This document shows positions 1-10,387 of a stretch of DNA of 64,000 bases, in pieces. Location: assembly GCF_000720455.1 (NCBI RefSeq), contig NZ_JOAK01000002.1:310001-374000 (forward strand), read 5' to 3'. Source of the DNA: Streptomyces virginiae (lineage in GTDB: Bacteria; Actinomycetota; Actinomycetes; Streptomycetales; Streptomycetaceae). The position numbers and the translations under genes are program-made. Under the pieces are notes generated by a model. The model was not told where the DNA came from and did no database searches. It worked only from the letters and a program-made list of their open reading frames with translations. Every line of letters begins with the position of its first letter. The stretch's first letter is position 1.

Positions 1-1
1 G

Positions 2-154
2 CAGCTGGCCGCGCTGATGGCGGTGTTCAATCTGGCCGGCGGCATGATCGGCGCCCGCATGGCGCTCAAGAAGGGCAGCGGCTTCGTCCGCGGCGTGCTG
101 CTCACCGTGGTCGGCGCGCTGGTGGTCAAGCTCGGCCTGGAGCAGTGGGGCTGA
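2..154 (+). CDS. TauE/SafE family sulfite exporter, C-terminal fragment
   Basis: The window opens inside this gene; only the last 50 codons and the TGA stop are present. The visible protein is hydrophobic, has an Asn-Leu-Ala-Gly-Gly stretch followed by a Gly-Ala-Arg-Met-Ala-Leu-Lys-Lys-Gly segment, and ends in a final membrane helix. That is the usual C-terminal layout of TauE/SafE (TSUP) membrane proteins, which export sulfite, sulfonates or related anions. It converges on the sortase gene with only 14 bases between the stops. The family call rests on a short tail, so another small multipass exporter cannot be excluded. Confidence 0.6.
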   Translation, partial: QLAALMAVFNLAGGMIGARMALKKGSGFVRGVLLTVVGALVVKLGLEQWG

Positions 155-168
155 CCGCCCCGCACCGC

Positions 169-804
169 TCAGTACGTCCCGGTGAGGTGCGCGAAGACGA
201 CCACGTTGCCGCGGTAACCCGTACGCGGAGAGAACCCGCCGCCGCAGGTGATCACCCGTAGCTCGGCACGCGACGAAGGGCCGTACACGCGGGTGTCGGG
301 GAAGGTCCTGGCGTCGTGGACCTCGACCGCGTGGACCGTGAACACCGCCGTCCGGCCGTCCGCGCGCGGGACCTCGATCGAGGCGCCGCGGCGCAGTGCG
401 CCCAGGTGGTAGAAGACCGCCGGCCCGGCGGAGTCGTCCACGTGCCCGGCGATCACCGCGGTACCGGTGGCGCCCGGAGTGGTGCCCTCGCGGTACCAGC
501 CGGCGAGGTCCCGCCGGTCGGGCGGAGGCACTTCGAGGTGACCGGCCCGGTCCAGCCCGAGCCCGATCAGCGGGGCGTCCACCCGGATGGAGGGGATCCT
601 GATCCGGCCGGGCGGCGAGCCGGGGAGCGGGGCGATGCCGGGGCCGACGGCGCCGGCGGCGGTCAGGGCCTCGGCGGGGGAGGGCAGGGGCGGCCCGACC
701 GGCTCACGGGAACCACTGGTCACCAGCCAGATGCCGATGCAGGCGGCGAGCGCGACGAGTCCGCCGTGGCGGGCGGTCGGACGGAAGTCGCCGGCCATGC
801 GCAC
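169..804 (-). CDS. class F sortase
   Basis: A 211-residue membrane-anchored transpeptidase expected to act outside the membrane. Residues 14-30 form a single N-terminal hydrophobic segment, followed by a Pro/Gly-rich linker to about residue 65 and the sortase beta-barrel. The catalytic triad is visible: His121 in an Ala-Gly-His-Val-Asp motif, Cys187 in Thr-Cys-Gly-Gly, and Arg198 just before the final strand. The compact form without a C-terminal helix is typical of actinobacterial class F enzymes. An alternative ATG lies two codons downstream of the chosen start. The gene upstream on the same strand (928-1470) encodes a secreted protein with a C-terminal hydrophobic helix and basic tail and is its likely substrate. 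Confidence 0.9.
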   Translation of the reverse strand: MRMAGDFRPTARHGGLVALAACIGIWLVTSGSREPVGPPLPSPAEALTAAGAVGPGIAPLPGSPPGRIRIPSIRVDAPLIGLGLDRAGHLEVPPPDRRDLAGWYREGTTPGATGTAVIAGHVDDSAGPAVFYHLGALRRGASIEVPRADGRTAVFTVHAVEVHDARTFPDTRVYGPSSRAELRVITCGGGFSPRTGYRGNVVVFAHLTGTY

Positions 805-843
805 CCCCTCCGCCTCTCGTCCGAGGTGACTGGCCGTCGCCCG

Positions 844-872
844 GCCCCGCGAACGGGGGGACCTCGCGGGGC
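844..872 (-). terminator. hairpin between sortase and its probable substrate gene
   Basis: A perfect 9-bp stem (844-852 with 864-872) with an 11-base loop lies between the two leftward genes. It follows the 928-1470 gene in the direction of transcription and would reduce read-through into the sortase. No T-run follows. Confidence 0.4.
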
Positions 873-927
873 GGGCGACGGGGGACGGTACCGGTCGGAC
901 CGCGGCCGGAGCCGCGGTGGGCGTCCG

Positions 928-1470
928 TCAGCTCCGCGTGCCGCTCGCCCGGCGACGCAGGAGCCAGGTACCGCCGACGGCGGTCGCGGCCAGTACGGCC
1001 GCTCCCGCCGCGATCTTGGCGGGGTCGGTGGTGGTGGTCGTGCCACCGCCCACCCCGGTGTTGACGTGGCCCTGCGGGCCGCGTTCGGTGACCACCAGGT
1101 CGCCCGTCGCGAACTTGCCGTTCGCGCAGGTCGCGCCGATGCCGTAGGTGCCGGGGCGGGTGCCGCGGGCCACCTGGAACTGCCCCACGACCACCTCCTT
1201 GTGGGTGCCCGGGACCAGCTTGAACCGGCCGCCGCCGACCGTGGTGGCATCGCCGTCGGCGTGGCTGCCGGGGCCGCAGGCGGTGGTGTTCACGGTGACG
1301 GTCGCTCCGGGGGCGGCGGACTTCGGCCAGACCTCCAGCGCGGCGAAGTCCCCGGGCGCGAAGCCGACCATGCCGAGGTCCGCGGCGGCGACCGCGCCGG
1401 CGACCGGTCCGGCGAACGCGACGGCGGTCAGCGCGGTCGCGGTCAGCACGTGTGCGGTACGTCGGCGCAT
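928..1470 (-). CDS. secreted protein with C-terminal membrane anchor, probable sortase F substrate
   Basis: A 180-residue protein with a classical signal peptide: basic start, hydrophobic core and an Ala-rich cleavage region near residue 29. The secreted domain has two cysteines, near residues 65 and 115, and a beta-rich, Thr/Gly-rich composition. After residue 130 comes a Gly-His-Val-Asn-Thr-Gly-Val-Gly-Gly-Gly segment, a Thr-run linker, one hydrophobic helix (about 152-169) and an Arg-Arg-Arg tail. This is the architecture of a sortase substrate but there is no LPXTG-like pentapeptide. Its position next to the class F sortase supports cell-wall anchoring, which I infer. I do not recognise the extracellular domain. 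Confidence 0.7.
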   Translation of the reverse strand: MRRRTAHVLTATALTAVAFAGPVAGAVAAADLGMVGFAPGDFAALEVWPKSAAPGATVTVNTTACGPGSHADGDATTVGGGRFKLVPGTHKEVVVGQFQVARGTRPGTYGIGATCANGKFATGDLVVTERGPQGHVNTGVGGGTTTTTDPAKIAAGAAVLAATAVGGTWLLRRRASGTRS

Positions 1471-1806
1471 GGGACTCTCCCTGAAGACACGGGGTCGTGT
1501 ATCCGAGGAAACCCGGCCCGCCCGCCGCCCGCCTGCTGATGTCCCGTCAGGTCTGCCCCGCCGTCTGCCGACGGCGGGCGTTCGTGCAGGTCAGAATGGG
1601 CGTGGGGCCATCCGGGCCGCCCGCGCCGTCCGGGTGACCGAGTGACCCGGACGGCCGTCGGCCACAGCGGGGTCCGACGCCGCCCGGCCCGGGCCACGGG
1701 CGCCGGGCGGTTGCGCGACGGCGGTGGTTACGGTGGTGGGGCGCGGCGGAGCCGGGACTCCGGGCCCCGGCCGCGAAGCGCCGCGCCGCAGCCGAGGGAG
1801 GGCTCC
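1471..1806. other. intergenic region, no gene recognised
   Basis: A 336-base stretch between the divergent sortase-substrate and gamma-glutamylcyclotransferase-fold genes. It should hold both promoters. The only clear structure is a perfect hairpin at 1557-1578 (9-bp stem, 4-base loop). Reading frames crossing it show no recognisable protein. Confidence 0.5.
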
Positions 1807-2289
1807 GTGACACCGGTCGAACGGCCGCAAGAGACGACCACCGTTCCGCTTCCGTTCTTCGTGTACGGGACCCTGCGCCCCGGCGAGGTCAACCACGACC
1901 TGTTCCTGCGCGGCCGCACCGCCTCCGAGGAGCCCGCCACCCTGCCGGACGTGGTCCTCTACGACGGCCCTGGCTATCCGTACGCCGTCCACCGGCCGGG
2001 CGCCACCGTCGTCGGGGAGCTGATCACCGCGGCGCCGGGCGGCTACGGGGCGCTGCTGGCCGCGCTGGACCAGCTGGAGGAGTACGAGGGCCCCGGGCGG
2101 CCCGGGAACGTCTACGACCGGATCGTCCGCGACGCCCTGCGCCCCGACGGCACCGCCGTCCGCGCCTGGGTCTATCTGGCGTCCCCGCTGATCGCCCGCG
2201 ACCTGCGGGAACGCGGGACCGAGATACCCGGGGGCGACTGGTTCAACCGCTCCGGCAAGCCGTCCCGGCACTCCCTGGAGCCGGACTAG
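1807..2289 (+). CDS. gamma-glutamylcyclotransferase-like (AIG2/GGCT fold) protein
   Basis: A 160-residue cytosolic protein. The signature Phe-Val-Tyr-Gly-Thr-Leu-Arg-Pro-Gly-Glu is near residues 17-26, and an acidic Leu-Glu-Glu-Tyr-Glu motif near residue 95 should supply the catalytic Glu. These enzymes release 5-oxoproline from gamma-glutamyl peptides or amines; the true substrate here is unknown. I chose the GTG at 1807 because a purine-rich GAGGGAGGG site lies just upstream, although the frame is open further back. The TAG stop (2287-2289) is part of a CTAG that forms the left boundary of a miniature element. Confidence 0.85.
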   Translation: MTPVERPQETTTVPLPFFVYGTLRPGEVNHDLFLRGRTASEEPATLPDVVLYDGPGYPYAVHRPGATVVGELITAAPGGYGALLAALDQLEEYEGPGRPGNVYDRIVRDALRPDGTAVRAWVYLASPLIARDLRERGTEIPGGDWFNRSGKPSRHSLEPD

Positions 2290-2448
2290 GGGGTGTCCGG
2301 CGGATCATGGCCGGGCCCGGCCCGCCCGGTGCCGCGCCTTGCCGCGTTGTCGTCGGTCGCCGACGCTCCGCATCGACTGCCTCCTCCGCCTTGCAATCCA
2401 CGCCACAGGACAGCCCGGCCTGTCCGACCCTGATCCGCCGGACACCCC
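2290..2448. mobile_element. MITE-like miniature inverted-repeat element
   Basis: A 159-bp non-coding element bounded by perfect 18-bp terminal inverted repeats (GGGGTGTCCGGCGGATCA at 2290-2307; its reverse complement at 2431-2448). It is flanked by CTAG at 2286-2289 and 2449-2452, consistent with a 4-bp target duplication. It has no transposase gene, so any movement would need one supplied from elsewhere. The left CTAG supplies the stop of the rightward gene and the right CTAG the stop of leftward dnaG, so both proteins stay intact. Confidence 0.75.
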
Positions 2449-4386
2449 CTAGAGCCCTTCGGCGCCGCGGTTGCGCAGGCGCTGGCCGTACTGCTGGAGG
2501 ACCCACAGCTCCTCCTGGACCGCCGCCAGTTGCTCCGGCGGGGCCTGCGCGCCCAGCCGGGACAGCGAGCCCTGGATCTCGTGGACCCGGCGGTCGACCG
2601 CCCGCAGCCGCACCTGGACCAGCTGGACCCCGGCGTAGACCTCGTCGACCGTCTTCGCGTGGATCGCCTCGACCGCCAGCTCCGTGACGAGGGCGCGCAC
2701 GGTGTCGTTCGGGGCGGCCTCGCGCACCCGCGCCAGGTAGTCCTCGGTGCCGAGCGCGGCGCCGCCCGCGTCCAGGATCGCCTGGCGCACGGCGGCGTAG
2801 GGCGGGGCGGTGAACTCGTCCATCCCGTACGCGTCGAAGGCCGGGGAGACCAGGGCGGGCCGCTGGAGGGCCAGCTTCAGCAGCTCGCGCTCGGTGCGGT
2901 GCGCGGGGCTGCGCAGGTTCAGCGCGGGGCCGCCGGCCGGCTGGGCGGCGGGCGCCTCATCGGCCTCGTAGGAGGGCCGGCCGCGCTGCGGACCGCCCCG
3001 CTGAGGGCCGCCGTGCTGTCCGCCCTGCGGCCCGCCGCCCTGGCCGCGCTCCCGTGCCCACCGGGCGAGCTGGGCGACCCGCTTGACCACGAACTGCTCG
3101 TCGCGGATGCCCAGCATGCCCGCCAGCTGGACCGCGGACTCGTGCTGGATGGCGATGTTCTTGATGTTGGCGACGACCGGAGCCGCCTCGTCCAGGGCGG
3201 CGGCCCGCCCGGCCGGGTTCTCCAGGTTATGCCGGGCGACGATGTGGCGCAGCGCGAACTCGAACAGCGGAGTGCGGGAGTCCACCAGGGAGGCCACCGC
3301 CGCGTCCCCTTGCGCGAGGCGCAGGTCGCAGGGGTCCATCCCGCCCGGGGTGATCGCGATCGAGGTCTCGGCCGCGAACTTCTGGTCGTCCTCGAAGGCG
3401 CGCAGGGCGGCCTTCTGGCCCGCCGCGTCGCCGTCGAAGGTGAAGATCACCTCGGCGGTGGCGTTGTCCATCAGCAGTCGGCGCAGGATCTTGATGTGGT
3501 CGCCGCCGAAGGCGGTGCCACAGGTCGCGATCGCGGTGGTGACGCCGGCCATGTGGCAGGCCATCACGTCCGTGTAGCCCTCGACCACCACGGCCCGCGA
3601 GGTCTTCGCGATCTCCTTCTTCGCCAGGTCGATGCCGTAGAGGACCTGGGACTTCTTGTAGATCGCCGTCTCGGGGGTGTTCAGGTACTTCGGCCCGTTG
3701 TCGTCGTCGCGCAGCTTGCGCGCGCCGAAGCCGACCACTTCGCCGCTGATGTCGCGGATCGGCCACATCAGCCGGCCGCGGAAGCGGTCGATCGGCTTGC
3801 CGCTGCGGCTGTCCTGGGCGAGCCCGGAGGTGATCAGTTCCTTGTCGGTGAAGCCCTTGCCGCGCAGGAAGCGCGTCAGGTGGTCCCATCCGGCAGGGCT
3901 GTACCCCACGCCGAAGTGGGCGGCCGCGGCCTGGTCGAAGCCGCGCTCCGCCAGGAACTTGCGGCCGATCTCGGCCTCGGGGCCGTCCAGCTGGTCGACG
4001 TAGAACAGGGCGGCCGCCCTGTGCGCCTCGACCAGCCGGATGCGCTCGCCGCGGCCGCTGGTGCCGGCGGTGTAGCCGCCCTCCTCGTACCGCAGGGTGA
4101 TCCCGGCCAGGCCGGCCAGGCGCTCGACCGCCTCGGAGAAGGAGAGGTGGTCGATCTTCATGACGAAGTCGAGGGTGTCCCCGCCCGCCTGGCAGCCGAA
4201 GCAGTGGTAGAGCCCCTTGCTCGGGCTGACCTGGAAGGAAGGGGACTTCTCGTCATGGAAGGGGCACAGGCCCTTGAGGTTGCCGCCGCCCGCGTTGCGC
4301 AGCTGGAGGTAGTCGGAGACCACGGCGTCGATCGGGACCGCGTCCCGTACCGCCTTCACGTCGTCGTCGTTGATCCGTCCTGCCAC
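2449..4386 (-). CDS. dnaG: DNA primase
   Basis: A 645-residue primase that makes RNA primers for replication. The N-terminal CHC2 zinc finger has ligands Cys41, His44, Cys62 and Cys65. The catalytic core follows, with a Toprim domain: Glu269 in Val-Val-Glu-Gly-Tyr, and Asp318 and Asp320 in the Asp-Gly-Asp motif. A Gly/Gln-rich low-complexity linker occupies roughly residues 455-480, before the helicase-interacting C-terminal domain. Length and order match actinobacterial DnaG. It lies downstream of the FAD reductase and dgt on the same strand; dgt-dnaG proximity is common in Actinobacteria. Its stop falls in the CTAG at the edge of the miniature element. Confidence 0.97.
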   Translation of the reverse strand: MAGRINDDDVKAVRDAVPIDAVVSDYLQLRNAGGGNLKGLCPFHDEKSPSFQVSPSKGLYHCFGCQAGGDTLDFVMKIDHLSFSEAVERLAGLAGITLRYEEGGYTAGTSGRGERIRLVEAHRAAALFYVDQLDGPEAEIGRKFLAERGFDQAAAAHFGVGYSPAGWDHLTRFLRGKGFTDKELITSGLAQDSRSGKPIDRFRGRLMWPIRDISGEVVGFGARKLRDDDNGPKYLNTPETAIYKKSQVLYGIDLAKKEIAKTSRAVVVEGYTDVMACHMAGVTTAIATCGTAFGGDHIKILRRLLMDNATAEVIFTFDGDAAGQKAALRAFEDDQKFAAETSIAITPGGMDPCDLRLAQGDAAVASLVDSRTPLFEFALRHIVARHNLENPAGRAAALDEAAPVVANIKNIAIQHESAVQLAGMLGIRDEQFVVKRVAQLARWARERGQGGGPQGGQHGGPQRGGPQRGRPSYEADEAPAAQPAGGPALNLRSPAHRTERELLKLALQRPALVSPAFDAYGMDEFTAPPYAAVRQAILDAGGAALGTEDYLARVREAAPNDTVRALVTELAVEAIHAKTVDEVYAGVQLVQVRLRAVDRRVHEIQGSLSRLGAQAPPEQLAAVQEELWVLQQYGQRLRNRGAEGL

Positions 4387-4420
4387 CCGTGAAGTCTACG
4401 GCCGGGCGCGGACAAACCCG

Positions 4421-5695
4421 TCAGGCCCCCTCCGCCGGAACCAGCGAGGAAAGCGGAACCGACGGATCCGCGAGGGCCTCGCGGTCCACGGGGGCCTTTG
4501 ACCTGATCAGGGCCTGGATGTGCTCGGTGACGTCCCACACGTTCACGTTCATTCCGGCGAGGACCCGCCCCTCGGACAGCCAGAAGGCGATGAACTCCCG
4601 CTTGCCGGCGTCCCCGCGGATCAGCACCTGGTCGTAGCCGCCGGGCGGGGCGTATCCGGAGTACTCCAGGCCCACGTCGTACTGGTCGGAGAAGAAGTAC
4701 GGCACCCGGTCGTAGCTGACCGGCTGTCCCAGCATCGCCCGGGCGGCGGCCGGGCCGCCGTTCAGCGCGTTGGCCCAGTGCTCGACCCGCAGCCGGGTCC
4801 CGAGCGCCGGGTGGTGCGCGGCCGCCACGTCGCCGACCGCGTAGACGTCCGGGTCGGACGTGCACAGTGAGGCGTCCACCGCGATGCCGCCGCCGTGTTC
4901 CCGGTCGACCAGGGCCAGCCCGGAGGTCTCGGCGAGCGCCGTCCGCGGCGCGGCCCCGATCGCGGCGAGCACCGCGTGCGCGGGGTGCTCCTCCCCGTCG
5001 TCCGTACGGGCGGCCAGCACCATGCCGTCCTGGCCCACGATCTCGGTCAGCCGGGCCCCGAAGTGGAAGCGGACCCCGTGATCGGCGTGCAGGTCGCCGA
5101 AGAGCCGGCCGATCTCGGGACCGAGCACGGCGTGCAGCGCGGTGGCCTCCGGTTCGACGACGGTCACCTCGGCGCCGTACCCGCGGGCCGCGGCGGCGAC
5201 CTCCAGTCCGATCCACCCGGCGCCCGCGATCAGCAGGTGGCCGTTGTCCCGGCCGAGGCCCGCCAGGACGTGGCGCAGCCGCTCGGCGTGCGCGAGCCGG
5301 CGCAGGTGGTGCACCCCGGCCAGCCCGGTGCCGGGGATGTCCAGCCGGCGCGGCTCGGCGCCGGTGGCCAGCAGCAGCTTGTCGTAGTGCACGACCGTGC
5401 CGTCCCCGAGGACCACCCGCTTGGCTTCCCGGTCGAGGTGGACGGCCGGCTGGCCGAGGTGCAGCTCGATGTCGGAGGCCGCGTACCACGACGGCTCGTG
5501 GACGAAGACGCTCTCCCGCTCCTCCTTGCCCGTCAGGTACCCCTTGGACAGCGGGGGGCGCTCGTAGGGATGGTCACGCTCGTCGCCGATCAGGATCACC
5601 CGCCCCGTGAACCCCTCCGACCTCAGCGTTTCGGCCGCCTTCGCCCCGGCGAGCCCCGCGCCGACGATGACGAATGTCCGGTGTGCGTCGACCAC
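4421..5695 (-). CDS. FAD-dependent pyridine nucleotide oxidoreductase (ferredoxin reductase type)
   Basis: A 424-residue flavoprotein. The N-terminal Val-Gly-Ala-Gly-Leu-Ala-Gly motif (about residues 11-17) binds FAD. A second Rossmann motif (Gly-Ala-Gly-Trp-Ile-Gly, near residue 155) binds NAD(P)H. An Ala-Val-Gly-Asp-Val-Ala motif near residue 290 contacts the flavin. The layout matches rubredoxin/ferredoxin reductases of cytochrome P450 and dioxygenase systems, with a C-terminal reductase domain. I chose the GTG at 5695 because AGGAGG lies six bases upstream; ATG codons further upstream would place that ribosome site inside the gene. The electron acceptor is not evident from the neighbours. 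Confidence 0.88.
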   Translation of the reverse strand: MVDAHRTFVIVGAGLAGAKAAETLRSEGFTGRVILIGDERDHPYERPPLSKGYLTGKEERESVFVHEPSWYAASDIELHLGQPAVHLDREAKRVVLGDGTVVHYDKLLLATGAEPRRLDIPGTGLAGVHHLRRLAHAERLRHVLAGLGRDNGHLLIAGAGWIGLEVAAAARGYGAEVTVVEPEATALHAVLGPEIGRLFGDLHADHGVRFHFGARLTEIVGQDGMVLAARTDDGEEHPAHAVLAAIGAAPRTALAETSGLALVDREHGGGIAVDASLCTSDPDVYAVGDVAAAHHPALGTRLRVEHWANALNGGPAAARAMLGQPVSYDRVPYFFSDQYDVGLEYSGYAPPGGYDQVLIRGDAGKREFIAFWLSEGRVLAGMNVNVWDVTEHIQALIRSKAPVDREALADPSVPLSSLVPAEGA

Positions 5696-5788
5696 CTGAT
5701 GCCTCCTCATAACCTCTACGCCACATGCGACCACATGCGAGCGTCCCGCACTGAGCCTGCCGCGTGAAGGGGGAGTGGCTCGATCAGC

Positions 5789-7114
5789 TCACCCTTCGGC
5801 GCGTCGGGTGCGCCGGGTGAGACGTGCGTGGAGGGAACGGGCGGAAGCGTCGGTGAGACACGCGATCTGATCGATGACCGCCCGCTTCCTGGCCTTGTCG
5901 TCCGCGGCGGCGTCGAAGATGGCGCGGAACTGCGGGTCCAGGCCCTCGGGGGCGCGGGCGCTGAGCGCCTCGGCCAGTTCGGCCAGGACGATGCGCTGGT
6001 CGGCGCGGATGCGCTCCTGCTCGTCGCGCTGCATGACGTACAGGTCGGCGACCGCCTTGAGCACCGCGCACTCGTGGCGCGCCTCGCGCGGGACCACCAG
6101 TTCGGCCCCGTAGCGGGTGAGGCGGCCCGAGCCGTACGCCTCCCGGGTGGCTCCTTCGGCGGCCAGGCAGAAACGGCCGATCAGCTGGCTCGTGGCGTCC
6201 TTCAGGCGGGCCTGGGCGACGGCGGAACCGTCGTACCCGTGCGGCCACCACTCCTGCTCCATCAGCCGGTCCAGGGCGGCGCGCAGTTCCTCCGGGGAGG
6301 TGTCGGCGGGGACGTACCGGCCGATGGCGACCTGCCAGATCGCGGCCCGTTCGGGCTCGGCGAACAGGAGGTTGGGGTCGAGGTGCCCGGCGTGCAGGCC
6401 GTCCTCGAAGTCGTGGACGGAGTACGCGACGTCGTCCGCCCAGTCCATGACCTGGGCCTCGAAGCACTTGCGGTCGGCGGGCGCGCCGAGCCGCAGCCAC
6501 TCGAAGACGGGCAGGTCGTCCTCGTACGCCCCGAACTTGACCGAGTCGGGGTCGGTCGGGTGGCCGCCGCGGGCCCACGGGTACTTGGTGGCGGCGTCCA
6601 GGCAGGCCCGGGTGAGGTTGAGGCCGACGCTGACCGGCCGCCCGCTCGCCTGGTCGGGCACGAACCGCTTGGGCTCCAGCCGTGTCAGCAGGCGCAGCGA
6701 CTGGGCGTTGCCCTCGAAGCCGCCGCAGTCCTTGGCGAACTCGTTGAGCGCCTCCTCGCCGTTGTGGCCGAAGGGCGGGTGGCCCATGTCGTGCGAGAGG
6801 CAGGCGGCCTCGACGAGGTCGGGGTCGCAGCCGAGCGCGGCGCCGAGCTCCCGTCCCACCTGGGCGCACTCCAGCGAGTGGGTCAGGCGCGTACGGGGGC
6901 TGGCGTCCCAGTCGTACGAGCGGGAACCGGGGGTGACCACCTGGGTCTTCCCGGCGAGGCGGCGCAGCGCGGCGGAGTGCAGCACGCGGGCGCGGTCACG
7001 CTGGAAGGCGGTGCGCCCGGGCCGTTTGTCGGGCTCGGTGGCCCAGCGCTCGGTGTCGGCGGGGTCGTAGGGCGAGTAGAGGTCGTCTGCGGGGGCGTGC
7101 GCGGTGCCTTCCAT
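5789..7114 (-). CDS. dgt: deoxyguanosinetriphosphate triphosphohydrolase
   Basis: A 441-residue HD-domain enzyme that hydrolyses dGTP, and probably other dNTPs, to the nucleoside and triphosphate. Metal ligands are visible: His79 in Arg-Leu-Thr-His-Ser, and His108-Asp109 in [11 protein letters not shown]. The N-terminal Arg-Thr-Ala-Phe-Gln-Arg-Asp motif is also typical of dGTPase family members. It sits upstream of the FAD reductase and dnaG on the same strand, which fits a link between nucleotide pools and DNA synthesis. The start ATG at 7114 gives the usual family length. Confidence 0.95.
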   Translation of the reverse strand: MEGTAHAPADDLYSPYDPADTERWATEPDKRPGRTAFQRDRARVLHSAALRRLAGKTQVVTPGSRSYDWDASPRTRLTHSLECAQVGRELGAALGCDPDLVEAACLSHDMGHPPFGHNGEEALNEFAKDCGGFEGNAQSLRLLTRLEPKRFVPDQASGRPVSVGLNLTRACLDAATKYPWARGGHPTDPDSVKFGAYEDDLPVFEWLRLGAPADRKCFEAQVMDWADDVAYSVHDFEDGLHAGHLDPNLLFAEPERAAIWQVAIGRYVPADTSPEELRAALDRLMEQEWWPHGYDGSAVAQARLKDATSQLIGRFCLAAEGATREAYGSGRLTRYGAELVVPREARHECAVLKAVADLYVMQRDEQERIRADQRIVLAELAEALSARAPEGLDPQFRAIFDAAADDKARKRAVIDQIACLTDASARSLHARLTRRTRRAEG

Positions 7115-7150
7115 GACAAGACGGTAACCGCAACGACTGACAAACCGGGA

Positions 7151-7873
7151 TCAGGCGGAGACGAGTTCCGGCCGGGGGCGGGCGGCGGGACGGCCCAGGG
7201 CCTCGTCGTAGCGGCGCAGCAACAGCCGGGCCAGAGCGGGGTGGTCGCCCAGCGGGGCGGCGGCGAGGGCGGGCGAGGCGGCGGCGGTCTGGGTGGCGAA
7301 CCGGCCGGGAGCGGCGAAGTACGAGGCCACGGCGATCCGGTGGTGGCCGCGGGCGGCGAGGGCCCGGACGGCCTCGGGGGCGCTGGGCGTGGCGGCCGAG
7401 GCGTAGGCGGGCACCACCGGGACGCCGCCGAGGCGTCCGGAGAGCAGGGCGGCGGTGCGGCGGGTGTCGGCGGCCGAGTCGGGGTCGCGGGAGCCGGCGG
7501 CGGCGAGCACCACGGCGGCGCCGGCGGTCCAGCCGGCCTCCACGAGCCTTTCGTACAGGGCCTCGACGAGCAGCGGGTGGGGGCCCAGCGGTGCGGCCAC
7601 CCGGGTGTCCAGGTGGGTGGCCCGGGCGGCGGCCGCGGGGAGGTCCTGCTTGACGTGGTACCCCCGGCCGAGCAGCAGCGGGACGAGCACGGCCGCGCCG
7701 GACGTCGCGCGCAGGGTGTCGTCGAGCAGCGGCTCGTTCAGCTCGATGTGACCGAGCCGGACGTCGAGGCGCGGGCGGAGCTCGCGGACCCGTTCGAGGA
7801 GGGCGAGGGCGGTGCGCAGGGCGCGCGGGTCGCGGCTGCCGTGGGCCACGGCGACGAGGGTGGGCTGCTGCAT
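7151..7873 (-). CDS. sirohydrochlorin chelatase/CbiX-type protein
   Basis: A 240-residue protein of the CbiX/SirB class II chelatase group, which inserts cobalt or iron into sirohydrochlorin. The N-terminal Ala-His-Gly-Ser-Arg-Asp motif carries the likely metal-binding His11. The fold is duplicated: a second Ala-Ala-Gly-Ser-Arg-Asp segment starts the C-terminal half near residue 120. A GGAG lies about nine bases before the ATG at 7873. No other sirohaem or cobalamin gene is nearby, so iron versus cobalt cannot be decided. It is followed by dgt, 36 bases away on the same strand. Confidence 0.85.
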   Translation of the reverse strand: MQQPTLVAVAHGSRDPRALRTALALLERVRELRPRLDVRLGHIELNEPLLDDTLRATSGAAVLVPLLLGRGYHVKQDLPAAAARATHLDTRVAAPLGPHPLLVEALYERLVEAGWTAGAAVVLAAAGSRDPDSAADTRRTAALLSGRLGGVPVVPAYASAATPSAPEAVRALAARGHHRIAVASYFAAPGRFATQTAAASPALAAAPLGDHPALARLLLRRYDEALGRPAARPRPELVSA

Positions 7874-9819
<1,946 letters not shown>

Positions 9820-9944
9820 CCCGCCCGGCGGCTCCCGCCCGCGGTACTCGCCGCCCGCCGCACTCGCCGCCCGCCCTGCTCGCGCCGTCCCGCGGCCGCA
9901 TAATCGCGTGCCGTCGACGGGGGCGCAGGGCTACGGTCCGCCCT

Positions 9945-10319
9945 GTGCAAAAGGACGACCACACCACCGCGCCCCTGCTGCGCGACGTCCTCCCCGGGCT
10001 GAGCGCCGAACTCGTGCGGCTGCTGGAGGAGGAGGGCGAACGCGATCTCGCCATCTGCGCCCACGACCTCCGCCTCCTCGCCGACTGCGGCTGCGGCGAC
10101 GACTTCTGCCAGAGCTTCCGCACCGAGCCCCACCGGCCGGGAACGCCCTACGGGCCCGGTCACCGCAACGTGGCGCTGATCCCGGCCCGGGGGTACCTGA
10201 TCCTCGACGTCGTCCACGGCCGGATCATGTTCGTGGAGGTCCTCGACCGGCCCGAGCTGCGGCCGGCCCTCACCGCAGCCTTCGCCGCGGCCCTCACCGG
10301 GGGCGGCGCGCCGTGCTGA
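9945..10319 (+). CDS. small conserved hypothetical protein with Cys-rich motif
   Basis: A 124-residue protein I cannot assign to a named family. Its centre has a compact Asp-Cys-Gly-Cys-Gly-Asp-Asp-Phe-Cys-Gln-Ser-Phe segment (about residues 45-56), suggesting a metal site or disulfide. A Cys and a His lie just before it. The C-terminal half is beta-rich and hydrophobic (Leu-Ile-Leu-Asp-Val-Val-His-Gly). No signal peptide or membrane helix is present. No clear Shine-Dalgarno site precedes the GTG at 9945, so the message may be leaderless. Codon use is like its neighbours, so it looks like a real gene. Confidence 0.75.
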   Translation: MQKDDHTTAPLLRDVLPGLSAELVRLLEEEGERDLAICAHDLRLLADCGCGDDFCQSFRTEPHRPGTPYGPGHRNVALIPARGYLILDVVHGRIMFVEVLDRPELRPALTAAFAAALTGGGAPC

Positions 10320-10387
10320 GGCGGAGCACCCCGAGCCGTAACGCGGGGCGGCGGCGCGCGTAACACCCCCGACGCACGCTGGACCGC

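Noticed and set aside
316..1539. Long rightward open frame across the sortase and its substrate genes
   Set aside because: It is Gly/Arg-rich with no domain and lies antisense to two convincing genes; such frames are expected in very GC-rich DNA.
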